DNA of 15,730 nt from Betaproteobacteria bacterium UBA931 (GTDB lineage: Bacteria; Pseudomonadota; Gammaproteobacteria; Burkholderiales; Casimicrobiaceae), in NCBI GenBank assembly GCA_002293615.1, contig DBDN01000026.1, forward strand, positions 1 to 15,730, in the 5' to 3' direction. Both the position numbers and the translations under genes were made by a program. Below the pieces are notes generated by a model, which made no database searches, was not told where the DNA came from, and saw only the letters and a program-made list of their open reading frames with translations. Shown in pieces: positions 1 through 6,372 of the stretch (positions are counted from its first letter, which is position 1; every line of letters starts with the position of its first letter).

Positions 1-259
1 CGCGGCGGCGGCTGCGCCGCCGCAAGGGCATGCGATAGTCAGCCCGATGGTCGGCACGTTTTATCGCGCATCGGCGCCGGGCGCCAAACCGTTTGTCGAT
101 ATCGGGGCGACGGTCAAGGAAGGCGACCCGTTATGCATTATTGAGGCGATGAAGCTGATGAATGAAATCGAGGCGGATCGCGCCGGTGTGGTCAAAGCGA
201 TTTTGGTCGAAAACGGTGAAGCCGTCGAATTCGGGCAAACGCTTTTCGTTATCGAATAA
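1..259 (+). CDS. accB: Biotin carboxyl carrier protein of acetyl-CoA carboxylase (C-terminal part)
   Basis: Carries the biotin that AccC carboxylates and from which carboxyl is passed to acetyl-CoA in the first step of fatty acid synthesis. The reading frame enters from outside the window, so the start is missing. The visible part begins with an Ala/Pro-rich stretch, the typical flexible linker, and continues into a complete biotinyl domain. The biotinylation motif EAMKLMNEIEAD is present, with the acceptor lysine at codon 152-154. The first in-frame ATG inside the window (47) lies within the domain and is not a real start. It is followed after 63 bases by accC, the usual operon partner. Identification rests on the motif and on the neighbour, and both are clear. 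Confidence 0.96.
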   Translation, partial: AAAAAPPQGHAIVSPMVGTFYRASAPGAKPFVDIGATVKEGDPLCIIEAMKLMNEIEADRAGVVKAILVENGEAVEFGQTLFVIE

Positions 260-280
260 CTCTGACGTACTGTGAATCAA

Positions 281-301
281 GCGGCGCAAACGTGTCGCCG
301 C
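281..301 (+). other. Intercistronic hairpin between accB and accC
   Basis: GCGGCG (281-286) and CGCCGC (296-301) can form a 6-bp GC-only stem around a 9-base loop, just upstream of the accC Shine-Dalgarno (309-313). No T-run follows, so it is not a standard terminator. It could influence mRNA processing or accC translation; that role is inference. Confidence 0.4.
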
Positions 302-322
302 GATTATTGAGGAAAACCACGC

Positions 323-1699
323 GTGACTGCCCGAAAAAAACTCCAATTATTTGATAAGATTTTGATTGCCAATCGCGGCGAAATTGCATTACGCATACAG
401 CGTGCTTGCCGGGAAATGGGCATTAAAACCGTCGTGGTTCACTCCGAAGCGGACAAAGAAACAAAATATGTTCGTCTGGCGGATGAGTCCGTGTGCATCG
501 GGCCGGCAGCGCCCCATTTGAGCTACCTCAATATCCCCGCGATTATCGCGGCTGCCGAAGTGACCGACGCTCAAGCCATTCATCCAGGCTACGGTTTCCT
601 TTCAGAGAATGCCGACTTTGCCGAAAAAGTGGAGTCGTCCGGTTTTGTGTTTATCGGACCGAAAGCGGAAACCATCCGGTTGATGGGCGACAAAGTCAAC
701 GCCAAGGCGGTCATGATGAAAGCGGGCGTTCCTTGTGTGCCCGGTTCGGATGGCGCATTGCCGGAAGATCCGAAAGAAATTCTGCGCATTGCCAAAGAGG
801 TGGGGTATCCGGTAATTATCAAAGCTTCGGGCGGCGGCGGTGGGCGCGGGATGCGTGTTGTCAATACCGAAGCTGCGTTGCTTTCGGCGGTTGCGTTAAC
901 GCAGGCTGAAGCACAGAGCGCGTTCGGCAATCCGACGGTTTACATAGAGCGTTTTCTCGACACGCCGCGCCATATTGAAATTCAGGTGCTTGCCGATAAT
1001 CATAAAAACGCGGTCTGGCTTTCGGATCGCGACTGTTCGTTGCAGCGTCGTCACCAGAAGATTATCGAGGAAGCGCCGGCCGTCAATATTCCGTTGCGGC
1101 AATTGAATCGCATCGGCGATCGTTGTGCCGAGGCCTGCCGCAAGATCGGCTATCGCGGAGCGGGAACATTTGAGTTTCTCTATCAGAACGGCGAATTTTT
1201 CTTTATTGAAATGAATACGCGAATTCAGGTCGAGCACCCGGTCACCGAAGAGGTCACCGGCGTCGACTTGGTTCAGGAGCAAATCAAAATCGCCGTCGGC
1301 CATAAGCTTTCATTTCGGCAGCGCGATGTCGTCCGTAAAGGCCATGCGATCGAGTGTCGCATTAACGCCGAGGATCCCGAAACTTTTGCGCCGTCTCCGG
1401 GACGAATCACGGCGTACCACGCACCGGGTGGGCCTGGCATTCGGGTTGATTCACATATATACAATAATTATTTTGTGCCGCCGCAATACGATTCGATGAT
1501 CGGTAAAATCATTTCGTATGGCGACACCCGCGATCAAGCCATTGCCCGGATGTTGGTCGCGTTGTCTGAAACGGTAATCGGCGGTATAAAAACCAACATT
1601 CCTCTTCACCAGCAGTTATTGCTTGATGAAAATTTCGTTCGCGGCGATTTTTCTATTCACTATATCGAAGAGCGCATGAAGCAACTGAAAGGCGAATAA
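323..1699 (+). CDS. accC: Biotin carboxylase subunit of acetyl-CoA carboxylase
   Basis: ATP-dependent carboxylation of the biotin on AccB, in the cytoplasm. The product is 458 residues, close to the usual 449 or so, and nearly colinear with the E. coli enzyme as I recall it, with about 8 extra N-terminal residues. The N-terminal domain has KILIANRGEIALRI (residues 12-25). The ATP-grasp glycine-rich loop KASGGGGGRGMR is at about 168-178. RDCSLQRRHQK lies at about 236-246, and EMNTRIQVEHPVTE at about 296-309 includes the catalytic glutamate (E304). The C-terminal ECRINAEDP block is intact. I chose the GTG start at 323 because GAGGA (309-313) sits 9 bases upstream and no better codon precedes it. 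It is in an operon with accB, and prmA starts 4 bases after its stop. Confidence 0.97.
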   Translation: MTARKKLQLFDKILIANRGEIALRIQRACREMGIKTVVVHSEADKETKYVRLADESVCIGPAAPHLSYLNIPAIIAAAEVTDAQAIHPGYGFLSENADFAEKVESSGFVFIGPKAETIRLMGDKVNAKAVMMKAGVPCVPGSDGALPEDPKEILRIAKEVGYPVIIKASGGGGGRGMRVVNTEAALLSAVALTQAEAQSAFGNPTVYIERFLDTPRHIEIQVLADNHKNAVWLSDRDCSLQRRHQKIIEEAPAVNIPLRQLNRIGDRCAEACRKIGYRGAGTFEFLYQNGEFFFIEMNTRIQVEHPVTEEVTGVDLVQEQIKIAVGHKLSFRQRDVVRKGHAIECRINAEDPETFAPSPGRITAYHAPGGPGIRVDSHIYNNYFVPPQYDSMIGKIISYGDTRDQAIARMLVALSETVIGGIKTNIPLHQQLLLDENFVRGDFSIHYIEERMKQLKGE

Positions 1700-1703
1700 G
1701 CCG

Positions 1704-2606
1704 GTGGCTTATTGGTCGGTATATTTTGACGTTGATTCTGCACAAGCTGTCTCCTGGTCGGACGCGTTGCTGGAAAACGGCGCTTTATCCGTAGATCTTT
1801 CGGATCCTTTTTTCGGCACGGATAGCGAAATGCCGCAATATGGCGAGCCCGACACGCCGGTCTCTTTGTGGCCGATATCACGAGTGACGGCATTGTTTGC
1901 CGAGAGTGAAAATCAAAAAACGCTGGAAACGCTTCTGGAAAATATTGCTCGGCAACAAGCGTTACCATTAACGATTGCCGAATGGGCGCCAGTCGCCGAG
2001 CGTGACTGGGTGCGCGAAACACAGGCGCAGTTTGGCGCCATTCAAATCACCGATGATTTCTGGGTAGTACCGACATGGTCGGAGCCGCCCGAAAATGCGC
2101 GGCACATTTTACGGCTGGATCCGGGGCTGGCATTTGGTACCGGCTCGCATCCAACCACACGGCTGTGCCTGCGTTGGCTGTGCGCGCACCCGCCGGTTGA
2201 TCGGGATGTTCTCGATTACGGTTGTGGCTCGGGTATTCTCCTGCTTGCGGCAAAACGGCTCGGCGCATCGGAAAACACTTATGGCACGGATATTGACCCG
2301 CAGGCGCTTGTTGCCAGCCGCGAAAATGCGGCGATCAATCATATTGCGGCACAGTTTGTCGTGCCGGAAGCGCTGCCGGAAGCGATGTTCGATTTGGTCA
2401 TCGCCAACATTTTGACAAATCCGTTGCGTGTTCTGGCGCCGTTGCTGGCCGCAAGAACAAAATCAGGCGGACAAATTGTTTTGTCCGGCATTTTGCTGTC
2501 GCAACAGAAAGATATCATTGAACGTTATAACCAGTGGTTTGATATAACGCTTTGGCAAGAAGAGGATGGATGGGCGCTGCTCGGAGGTATGCGGCGCGCG
2601 CGATAA
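1704..2606 (+). CDS. prmA: Ribosomal protein L11 methyltransferase
   Basis: Trimethylates lysines and the N-terminus of ribosomal protein L11 using S-adenosylmethionine. The protein has 300 residues, the usual PrmA length. Family marks in order are LDPGLAFGTGSHPTT (138-152), the SAM-binding LDYGCGSGILLLAA (170-183), the acidic GTDIDPQA (194-201), and the catalytic-region block VIANILTNPL (232-241). The N-terminal part is the more variable L11-recognition domain. The start is GTG at 1704, only 4 bases after the accC stop, which suggests translational coupling; the Shine-Dalgarno is weak (AGGCG inside the end of accC). PrmA directly after accC is a common arrangement in beta- and gammaproteobacteria. 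Confidence 0.95.
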   Translation: MAYWSVYFDVDSAQAVSWSDALLENGALSVDLSDPFFGTDSEMPQYGEPDTPVSLWPISRVTALFAESENQKTLETLLENIARQQALPLTIAEWAPVAERDWVRETQAQFGAIQITDDFWVVPTWSEPPENARHILRLDPGLAFGTGSHPTTRLCLRWLCAHPPVDRDVLDYGCGSGILLLAAKRLGASENTYGTDIDPQALVASRENAAINHIAAQFVVPEALPEAMFDLVIANILTNPLRVLAPLLAARTKSGGQIVLSGILLSQQKDIIERYNQWFDITLWQEEDGWALLGGMRRAR

Positions 2607-2631
2607 TAAGCGGGTGTTTACAAAATCACGG

Positions 2632-2660
2632 CTGACCGCCCATCGAATTGGCGGTATCCT
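2632..2660 (+). promoter_or_regulatory. Possible promoter ahead of the zinc-ribbon/DUF3426 gene
   Basis: CTGACC (2632-2637) and TATCCT (2655-2660) are separated by 17 bases, a reasonable sigma-70 match. If it is used, transcription would begin about 3 bases before the ATG at 2670, giving an almost leaderless mRNA. The same bases contain an inverted repeat (ACCGCC 2635-2640, GGCGGT 2650-2655). Consensus matching alone is weak evidence. Confidence 0.25.
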
Positions 2661-2669
2661 TATGGCCTT

Positions 2670-3698
2670 ATGAGCACATTAAAATTTGTCCGTTGCCCGG
2701 AATGCCAGACGGTATTTCGCGTCACGCCGCAACAGCTGGCATTGCGCGACGGGCAAGTGCGCTGCGGACGTTGCCGAATAGTTTTTAACGCATATGGCGC
2801 GTTGGTCGATCCCAGCGGCTTACGTATTCCCGGGCCGGGCATGGCGCCTGTGGAAACGAATACCATGACACTGCGTGATTTTATTACGACGAAAGAAGAG
2901 CCGGATATTGCGGTATCGCAAGGCGAATTGAAAACACCGGCAGCGCATTTACTTGCCGATTTTGAATCGAAGAAGTCAGCGGAAGAGGTCGAAGAAAAAC
3001 GGGCCGAGAAACAGCCCAAACAAAAAACGCCGGAGAAAGCCGTGTTGACGTTGTCCGAAAATACGATCGAAAAATCGTCACGGATATCGCAACAGGCATT
3101 GCTCCCAAACGGTGTCACGAAACCGAGTAAGCGGCGCGACAGCCCAACACCGATGGCGTTGGTGCTTGATTCGGATACACCAAAATTGTGGCGAAAACTG
3201 GGATTACCTAAATGGGTACCCCCGGTATTTTACGGTCTTGGCTTATCAATATTGGTCGTTGGGTTGTGGGCGCAAACCGTTCTTTATTTTCATGATGCAC
3301 TCGCGTACCAATATCCTGATTTTCGCTCTTTTTTGGCGGCGAGTTGCGGCATACTGGATTGTCAAATTGAACCGTATCATGATCTTAATGTGCTTGCTAT
3401 TGAATCTTCCGAGTTGCACTCGCTGCCCGAACAGCCGCAACGGCTGGCGCTTACCGCCACCATCCGTAATCGCGGCAAGCAGCCGGTCGCGTACCCGCTA
3501 TTGCAGTTTGAATTAACGGATGCGCAGGATAAGGTTTCCGGGCGCCGCTATTTTGCTCCCGATGTTTATCTTGACGATGCTTCGCGTATTGCCCAAGGCT
3601 TGGGAGGGAATCATGATACGACTTTTACGCTTCAGCTTGAATCGCATCTTGACGCCGCCAGCGGTTATCGTCTTTCGCTGGTTTATTCCGCTTCATGA
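2670..3698 (+). CDS. Membrane-anchored zinc-ribbon protein, DUF3426 family
   Basis: A 342-residue protein of unknown function, typical of the locus after prmA in betaproteobacteria. An N-terminal zinc ribbon of the MJ0042 type has cysteines at 9, 12, 32 and 35 (CPEC and CGRC pairs). A polar, charged linker of roughly 130 residues follows, rich in Lys and Glu around 100-125. One transmembrane helix spans about 184-206. The C-terminal DUF3426 domain contains the family's hallmark blocks: a CGILDC cysteine pair (226-231), an IESSELH block near 244-250, and a VAYPLLQFELTD-type block. The topology implied is a cytoplasmic zinc ribbon with a periplasmic C-terminal domain. No clear Shine-Dalgarno precedes the ATG. 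A regulatory or envelope role is often assumed for such proteins, but nothing here proves one. Confidence 0.85.
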   Translation: MSTLKFVRCPECQTVFRVTPQQLALRDGQVRCGRCRIVFNAYGALVDPSGLRIPGPGMAPVETNTMTLRDFITTKEEPDIAVSQGELKTPAAHLLADFESKKSAEEVEEKRAEKQPKQKTPEKAVLTLSENTIEKSSRISQQALLPNGVTKPSKRRDSPTPMALVLDSDTPKLWRKLGLPKWVPPVFYGLGLSILVVGLWAQTVLYFHDALAYQYPDFRSFLAASCGILDCQIEPYHDLNVLAIESSELHSLPEQPQRLALTATIRNRGKQPVAYPLLQFELTDAQDKVSGRRYFAPDVYLDDASRIAQGLGGNHDTTFTLQLESHLDAASGYRLSLVYSAS

Positions 3699-3707
3699 GG
3701 AAGCGGT

Positions 3708-3941
3708 ATGATAAAAAGTATTTTAACCATAGCGGTCTTTTTATTTCTTGCCGGTTATTGCGGCACGCCCGCCATGAACGGCAACAGGACGCCTATGGAA
3801 AAAATCATGAGCGTTTATCGGGGTATGTTGCCCTGCGCGGATTGTGCCGGTATCAATACCGAGCTTACCTTGAATGCCGATCAGACCTTTACACTCAAAG
3901 AAACCTATCTGACAGGCAGCCCAACATTGGCGGCGACATGA
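3708..3941 (+). pseudogene. Truncated NlpE-like lipoprotein (N-terminal domain fragment)
   Basis: Reads as the first third of an NlpE-type (copper resistance / envelope stress) protein. After a hydrophobic leader it has YRGMLPCADCAGINTELTLN, with the CxxC at residues 43-46 that is characteristic of the NlpE N-terminal domain, then stops at residue 77, just after the expected KETYL strand. E. coli NlpE has about 230 residues. The lipobox is abnormal: FLAGYC has a Tyr directly before the Cys at residue 18, where a small residue is required. The start is well supported, with GAGGAAG at 3697-3703 overlapping the previous stop. The next segment belongs to a different protein family in another frame, so I read this as a gene broken by deletion or rearrangement. 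A short functional peptide cannot be excluded. Confidence 0.65.
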
Positions 3942-4245
3942 AGAGGTAATCGAGCTGTTTCCCACGATAAATGAAGGAAATGAGCGATTTTGTTATGGCA
4001 TTTCTTCCGAAAAATTATTGACACGTTATGATATCGATTGGCCGGTGGAAAAGGGTTCGGCAATTCACATTCATGTTATCTGCGCGAGCCCAGAAAAGGC
4101 TCAGAGAGCCTTTGAAATCCTTGCAGAGGAAGGAACCGTCGTGGAGAAGTTGCAACCGAACCCGCCGACCCACGACAACAGCGTCAGCGGTATGTTGAAG
4201 GATAAATACGGATTCAATGGGGTGTTGTCCGCACAATTAAGGTAG
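3913..4245 (+). pseudogene. VOC/PhnB-like (glyoxalase-fold) C-terminal fragment
   Basis: This open frame has no in-frame ATG; TTG at 4018 is the first usable codon and falls in the middle of the homology. The translated text includes EVIELFPTINEGNERFCYG, then a strand rich in His and Ile (AIHIHVICAS), AFEILAEEGTVVEKL, and SGMLKDKYGFNGVL. This matches the C-terminal half of PhnB-type VOC-superfamily proteins: a strand, the helix that precedes a GG/EG-T turn, then the D-[KR]-[FY]-G signature. The N-terminal half and a start are missing, and the frame differs from the adjacent nlpE fragment. Best explanation: remnant of a deleted gene. Less likely, an expressed 75-residue product from TTG. Confidence 0.55.
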
Positions 4246-4284
4246 ATATGGTAATAATGACTGTTGAAACCGTGAGGGAAAGGT

Positions 4285-4632
4285 ATGATTGAAAAAGTGA
4301 ATCTTAAAGAGCGCGTTAATTCTATAACAGAGCTGTTTTCGTATCTTGAGGTCGGTAACCTCAATAATCACATGCTGAACGTATTGCAAGCCGAGAACAG
4401 AACTTTGGAATTTCACGCGCACGACCGCTCTGATGAGATGTTTTACTGCATTGAGGGTGAGTTTGACATTGAGTTTTCGGATGGTATAGCGCACTTATAT
4501 GAAGGTGATTTTATCATCATCCCCAAAGGGACATCGCACAGGCCCATTTGCAAGTCACTGGTCAAATGTCTTTTGATAGAAATTGACGGAACGCTGACGA
4601 GAGAAAATACCGGAGGAGCATACGGTAATTAA
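4285..4632 (+). CDS. Small single-domain cupin protein
   Basis: The 115-residue product is one conserved beta-barrel cupin. Motif 1 is EFHAHDRSDEMFYCIEGE, with metal ligands H44, H46 and E51. Motif 2 is GDFIIIPKGTSHRP, with H85. All four usual metal-binding residues are therefore present, so it is probably a functional metal-binding cupin. Substrate unknown; such proteins include small isomerases, dioxygenase-like enzymes and sugar or polyketide binders. The ATG at 4285 has a good Shine-Dalgarno (GAGGG, 4274-4278). It lies next to two broken genes and a non-coding stretch, and by eye it is more AT-rich than the accB-prmA block, which fits an acquired gene. Family assignment is firm; function is not. 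Confidence 0.8.
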   Translation: MIEKVNLKERVNSITELFSYLEVGNLNNHMLNVLQAENRTLEFHAHDRSDEMFYCIEGEFDIEFSDGIAHLYEGDFIIIPKGTSHRPICKSLVKCLLIEIDGTLTRENTGGAYGN

Positions 4633-4984
4633 AATACATCACAGAGGTGTATATATAAAGCGGAGGCGAAATCCATTCTGAAGGATATACATAAGCGGAC
4701 TGTATTCTGTGGGCCACAGGATGATGCCTCCCAGCGGCCTCTCCGTCGCACTGGCGTCTGGCTGGACAGCGGCGCAACTTGTTTTCAGACAGTTTGATCT
4801 GGAGTTTAAGTAGATAAAGCTTGGGGTGATTGAGAAAATATGTGCGCCTCTCCGGGAGACAACGTTGGATTATTCGTTGAAAAAGCAATAATTTGTTTAT
4901 AGACGAACAAACAAAGGAAAGAATATCGGGATCGCTTCGGCTTTACAATGTTTCTGGCTATCGTTTTTTATTGAGATATATCAT
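4633..4984 (+). other. About 350 bases with no recognisable gene
   Basis: No reading frame here resembles a known protein. Short open stretches exist on both strands around 4700-4810, but they lack a plausible start with a ribosome site and give no family motif. I found no tRNA, terminator hairpin with T-run, or transposon ends. The middle part (about 4690-4790) is noticeably more GC-rich than its flanks, which could be the remains of another gene or a structured RNA; I cannot tell which. Confidence 0.5.
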
Positions 4985-4996
4985 ATGGGTGTCACC

Positions 4997-5425
4997 ATGA
5001 AAAAAATATTGTTGCTTTTCTTTGTTTTTTACGCGCCATTTCTTGCCGCGCAGCCGGTGTCAGAGATTGGCCCTTATATTGAAGGCTATAACGGGCCTAA
5101 GCTGGAAGAGGTTTGGTTGTTGCGTATCGGGCCGCGCTCGGAAAACACTTTTCTCGTTCAAATTGCCGGTGTCGATCATGAATGGGACAATACCATTGTA
5201 AAATGCGAAAAAAAAGGGGGCGAAGGACTGTCGGCGGTTTATAGTGTGATGTATAACAATGCGCCTCATGTGCTGATAACGCAGAAAAGTTATACCGAAC
5301 TTGAATTACATTTACCGGCTGAAAGAACGACTATTCCACTCAAGTACAGCAAGGAATTGTCTTTGGAAGGAAACAAAGAAGCTTTTTTAGCGGACTATCT
5401 GGCAGCGCAGCAGCGGGCAAAATAG
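4997..5425 (+). CDS. Small secreted protein of unknown family
   Basis: The product has 142 residues from the ATG at 4997. Lysines and a hydrophobic core (MKKILLLFFVFYAPFLAAQP) form a clear signal peptide, with likely cleavage after LAA. An upstream in-frame ATG at 4985 would add four residues (MGVT) and dilute the signal peptide, so I prefer 4997. The mature part (about 120 residues) is soluble, with alternating beta-strand-like patterns, one cysteine in the middle (VKCEKKGGEG), and a helical C-terminus ending in LAAQQRAK. I do not recognise the family. A periplasmic location is inferred from the signal peptide. It ends about 60 bases before the UbiA-like gene; no linking function is evident. 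Confidence 0.65.
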   Translation: MKKILLLFFVFYAPFLAAQPVSEIGPYIEGYNGPKLEEVWLLRIGPRSENTFLVQIAGVDHEWDNTIVKCEKKGGEGLSAVYSVMYNNAPHVLITQKSYTELELHLPAERTTIPLKYSKELSLEGNKEAFLADYLAAQQRAK

Positions 5426-5446
5426 AAAAATCGCGTTATCGGCTCG

Positions 5447-5465
5447 ACGAAGTGATTTGCTTCGT
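5447..5465 (+). promoter_or_regulatory. Inverted repeat upstream of the UbiA-like gene
   Basis: ACGAAG (5447-5452) and CTTCGT (5460-5465) form a perfect 6-bp inverted repeat with a 7-base spacer. It lies between a possible -35 (TCGACG, 5444-5449) and a possible -10 (CATAAT, 5468-5473). There is no T-run after it, so an operator is more likely than a terminator. Speculative. Confidence 0.3.
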
Positions 5466-5488
5466 GCCATAATCATCAAAGTTTTTCC

Positions 5489-6367
5489 ATGATTCCGACG
5501 ATGATAACTATGAGTTCATTGAAAGAACGTCTGAACGCTTACGAAGACCTGATGCATTTGAGAGATCCGATGGGCTTTCTTTTGCTCTTCTGGCCGACAT
5601 TATCGTCGCTGTGGGTTGCGTCGAACGGTATGCCTCCATTTTCACTGATCCTCGTTGTGTTCATGGGTTGTCTTCTTTTCCGTTCTGCAGGCTGCGTGCT
5701 GACAAGGTGGCACGATCGTACCGGTCCGGTTGCGCAAGGCATCGTATCCTCGTGGGAAGTTGCGGTGCTTGTTGCGGTACTCTATTTTTTTGTTTTCTGC
5801 TTTATCTGGCTGACGACAAAAATGGCGATTATTCTTTTTTTCGTCGCGCTTGCTTTTGTTGCCGCCTGTGTTTTATTAAGGCGCGCCACAATAATGCCGC
5901 AAGTATTGATAGGCATTGTTTTTTCTTTGAGCGTTCCTTTCGGTTTTGCGTTTGTGCTTGATGAAACACCTTGGCAGGCATGGGCGATGATGGGGGTGAA
6001 TTTTTTCTGGGTTGTCGCTTGTGAAATTGAAAGCTCGATTATTGGGCATGGCGATAAATTTTTTTCGGAAAGCCAGGCGCCCTCGTTTGAGCGGAACGAT
6101 GTCGCCATTATTGCTTTTTGTTATATTTTCTTTTTTTCAGGCATTGCGTTTTTTGGGGTGTATTGGCGGTGGGGCTGGCCATTTTGGCTTTGTTTTGCCG
6201 TTGCGATCCTCATCGCGCTTTTATGTTTATTTTGTATTAAAGGCTACGGGAAGCGTTACCGGATCGACGCGTTCCGAAAGACCCAATGGATCGGTATGGC
6301 GCTTTTTATCGGAATTGCCGCGGATTTTATTTTGCTGCACCAAGCATTACCGCTCTGGAAAATGTGA
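5489..6367 (+). CDS. UbiA-fold membrane protein lacking the catalytic aspartate motifs
   Basis: Homologous along its whole length to UbiA (4-hydroxybenzoate polyprenyltransferase). The start resembles UbiA (LMHLRDPMGFLLLFWPTLSSLW, about residues 21-42), as do SAGCV (66-70), PVAQGIVSSWE (80-90), MPQVLIGIVFSLSVPFGFA (136-154) and FFWVVAC (172-178), with about eight or nine hydrophobic helices. The enzyme's two magnesium-prenyl-diphosphate motifs are gone. The NDxxDxxxD site reads TRWHDRTGP, with what looks like an in-frame loss of about nine residues before PVAQG. The second site, normally DxxYxxxDxxDD, reads EIESSIIGHGDK. The frame is uninterrupted for 292 codons. I therefore doubt prenyltransferase activity: it is either a repurposed fold or a gene decaying by missense change. 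The start may be ATG 5489, 5501 or 5510; 5510 aligns best with UbiA. yceF follows after 5 bases. Confidence 0.75.
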   Translation: MIPTMITMSSLKERLNAYEDLMHLRDPMGFLLLFWPTLSSLWVASNGMPPFSLILVVFMGCLLFRSAGCVLTRWHDRTGPVAQGIVSSWEVAVLVAVLYFFVFCFIWLTTKMAIILFFVALAFVAACVLLRRATIMPQVLIGIVFSLSVPFGFAFVLDETPWQAWAMMGVNFFWVVACEIESSIIGHGDKFFSESQAPSFERNDVAIIAFCYIFFFSGIAFFGVYWRWGWPFWLCFAVAILIALLCLFCIKGYGKRYRIDAFRKTQWIGMALFIGIAADFILLHQALPLWKM

Positions 6368-6372
6368 CGTTA

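Noticed and set aside
131..346. Minus-strand frame opposite accB
   Set aside because: Antisense shadow of the biotinyl domain; no independent support.
2635..2655. Inverted repeat after prmA considered as a terminator
   Set aside because: Stem of only 6 bp with a 9-base loop and no T-run; it fits better as part of a promoter region or as chance.
3695..3949. Plus-strand frame of 84 codons beginning at an ATGA overlap with the DUF3426 stop
   Set aside because: It reads a different frame from the recognisable NlpE-like sequence, which has its own strong ribosome site; the translation looks like frame noise.
4562..4888. Minus-strand open frame of 108 codons overlapping the cupin end and the gap
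   Set aside because: It overlaps the cupin gene, has no ribosome site, and its translation shows no family motif or sensible composition.
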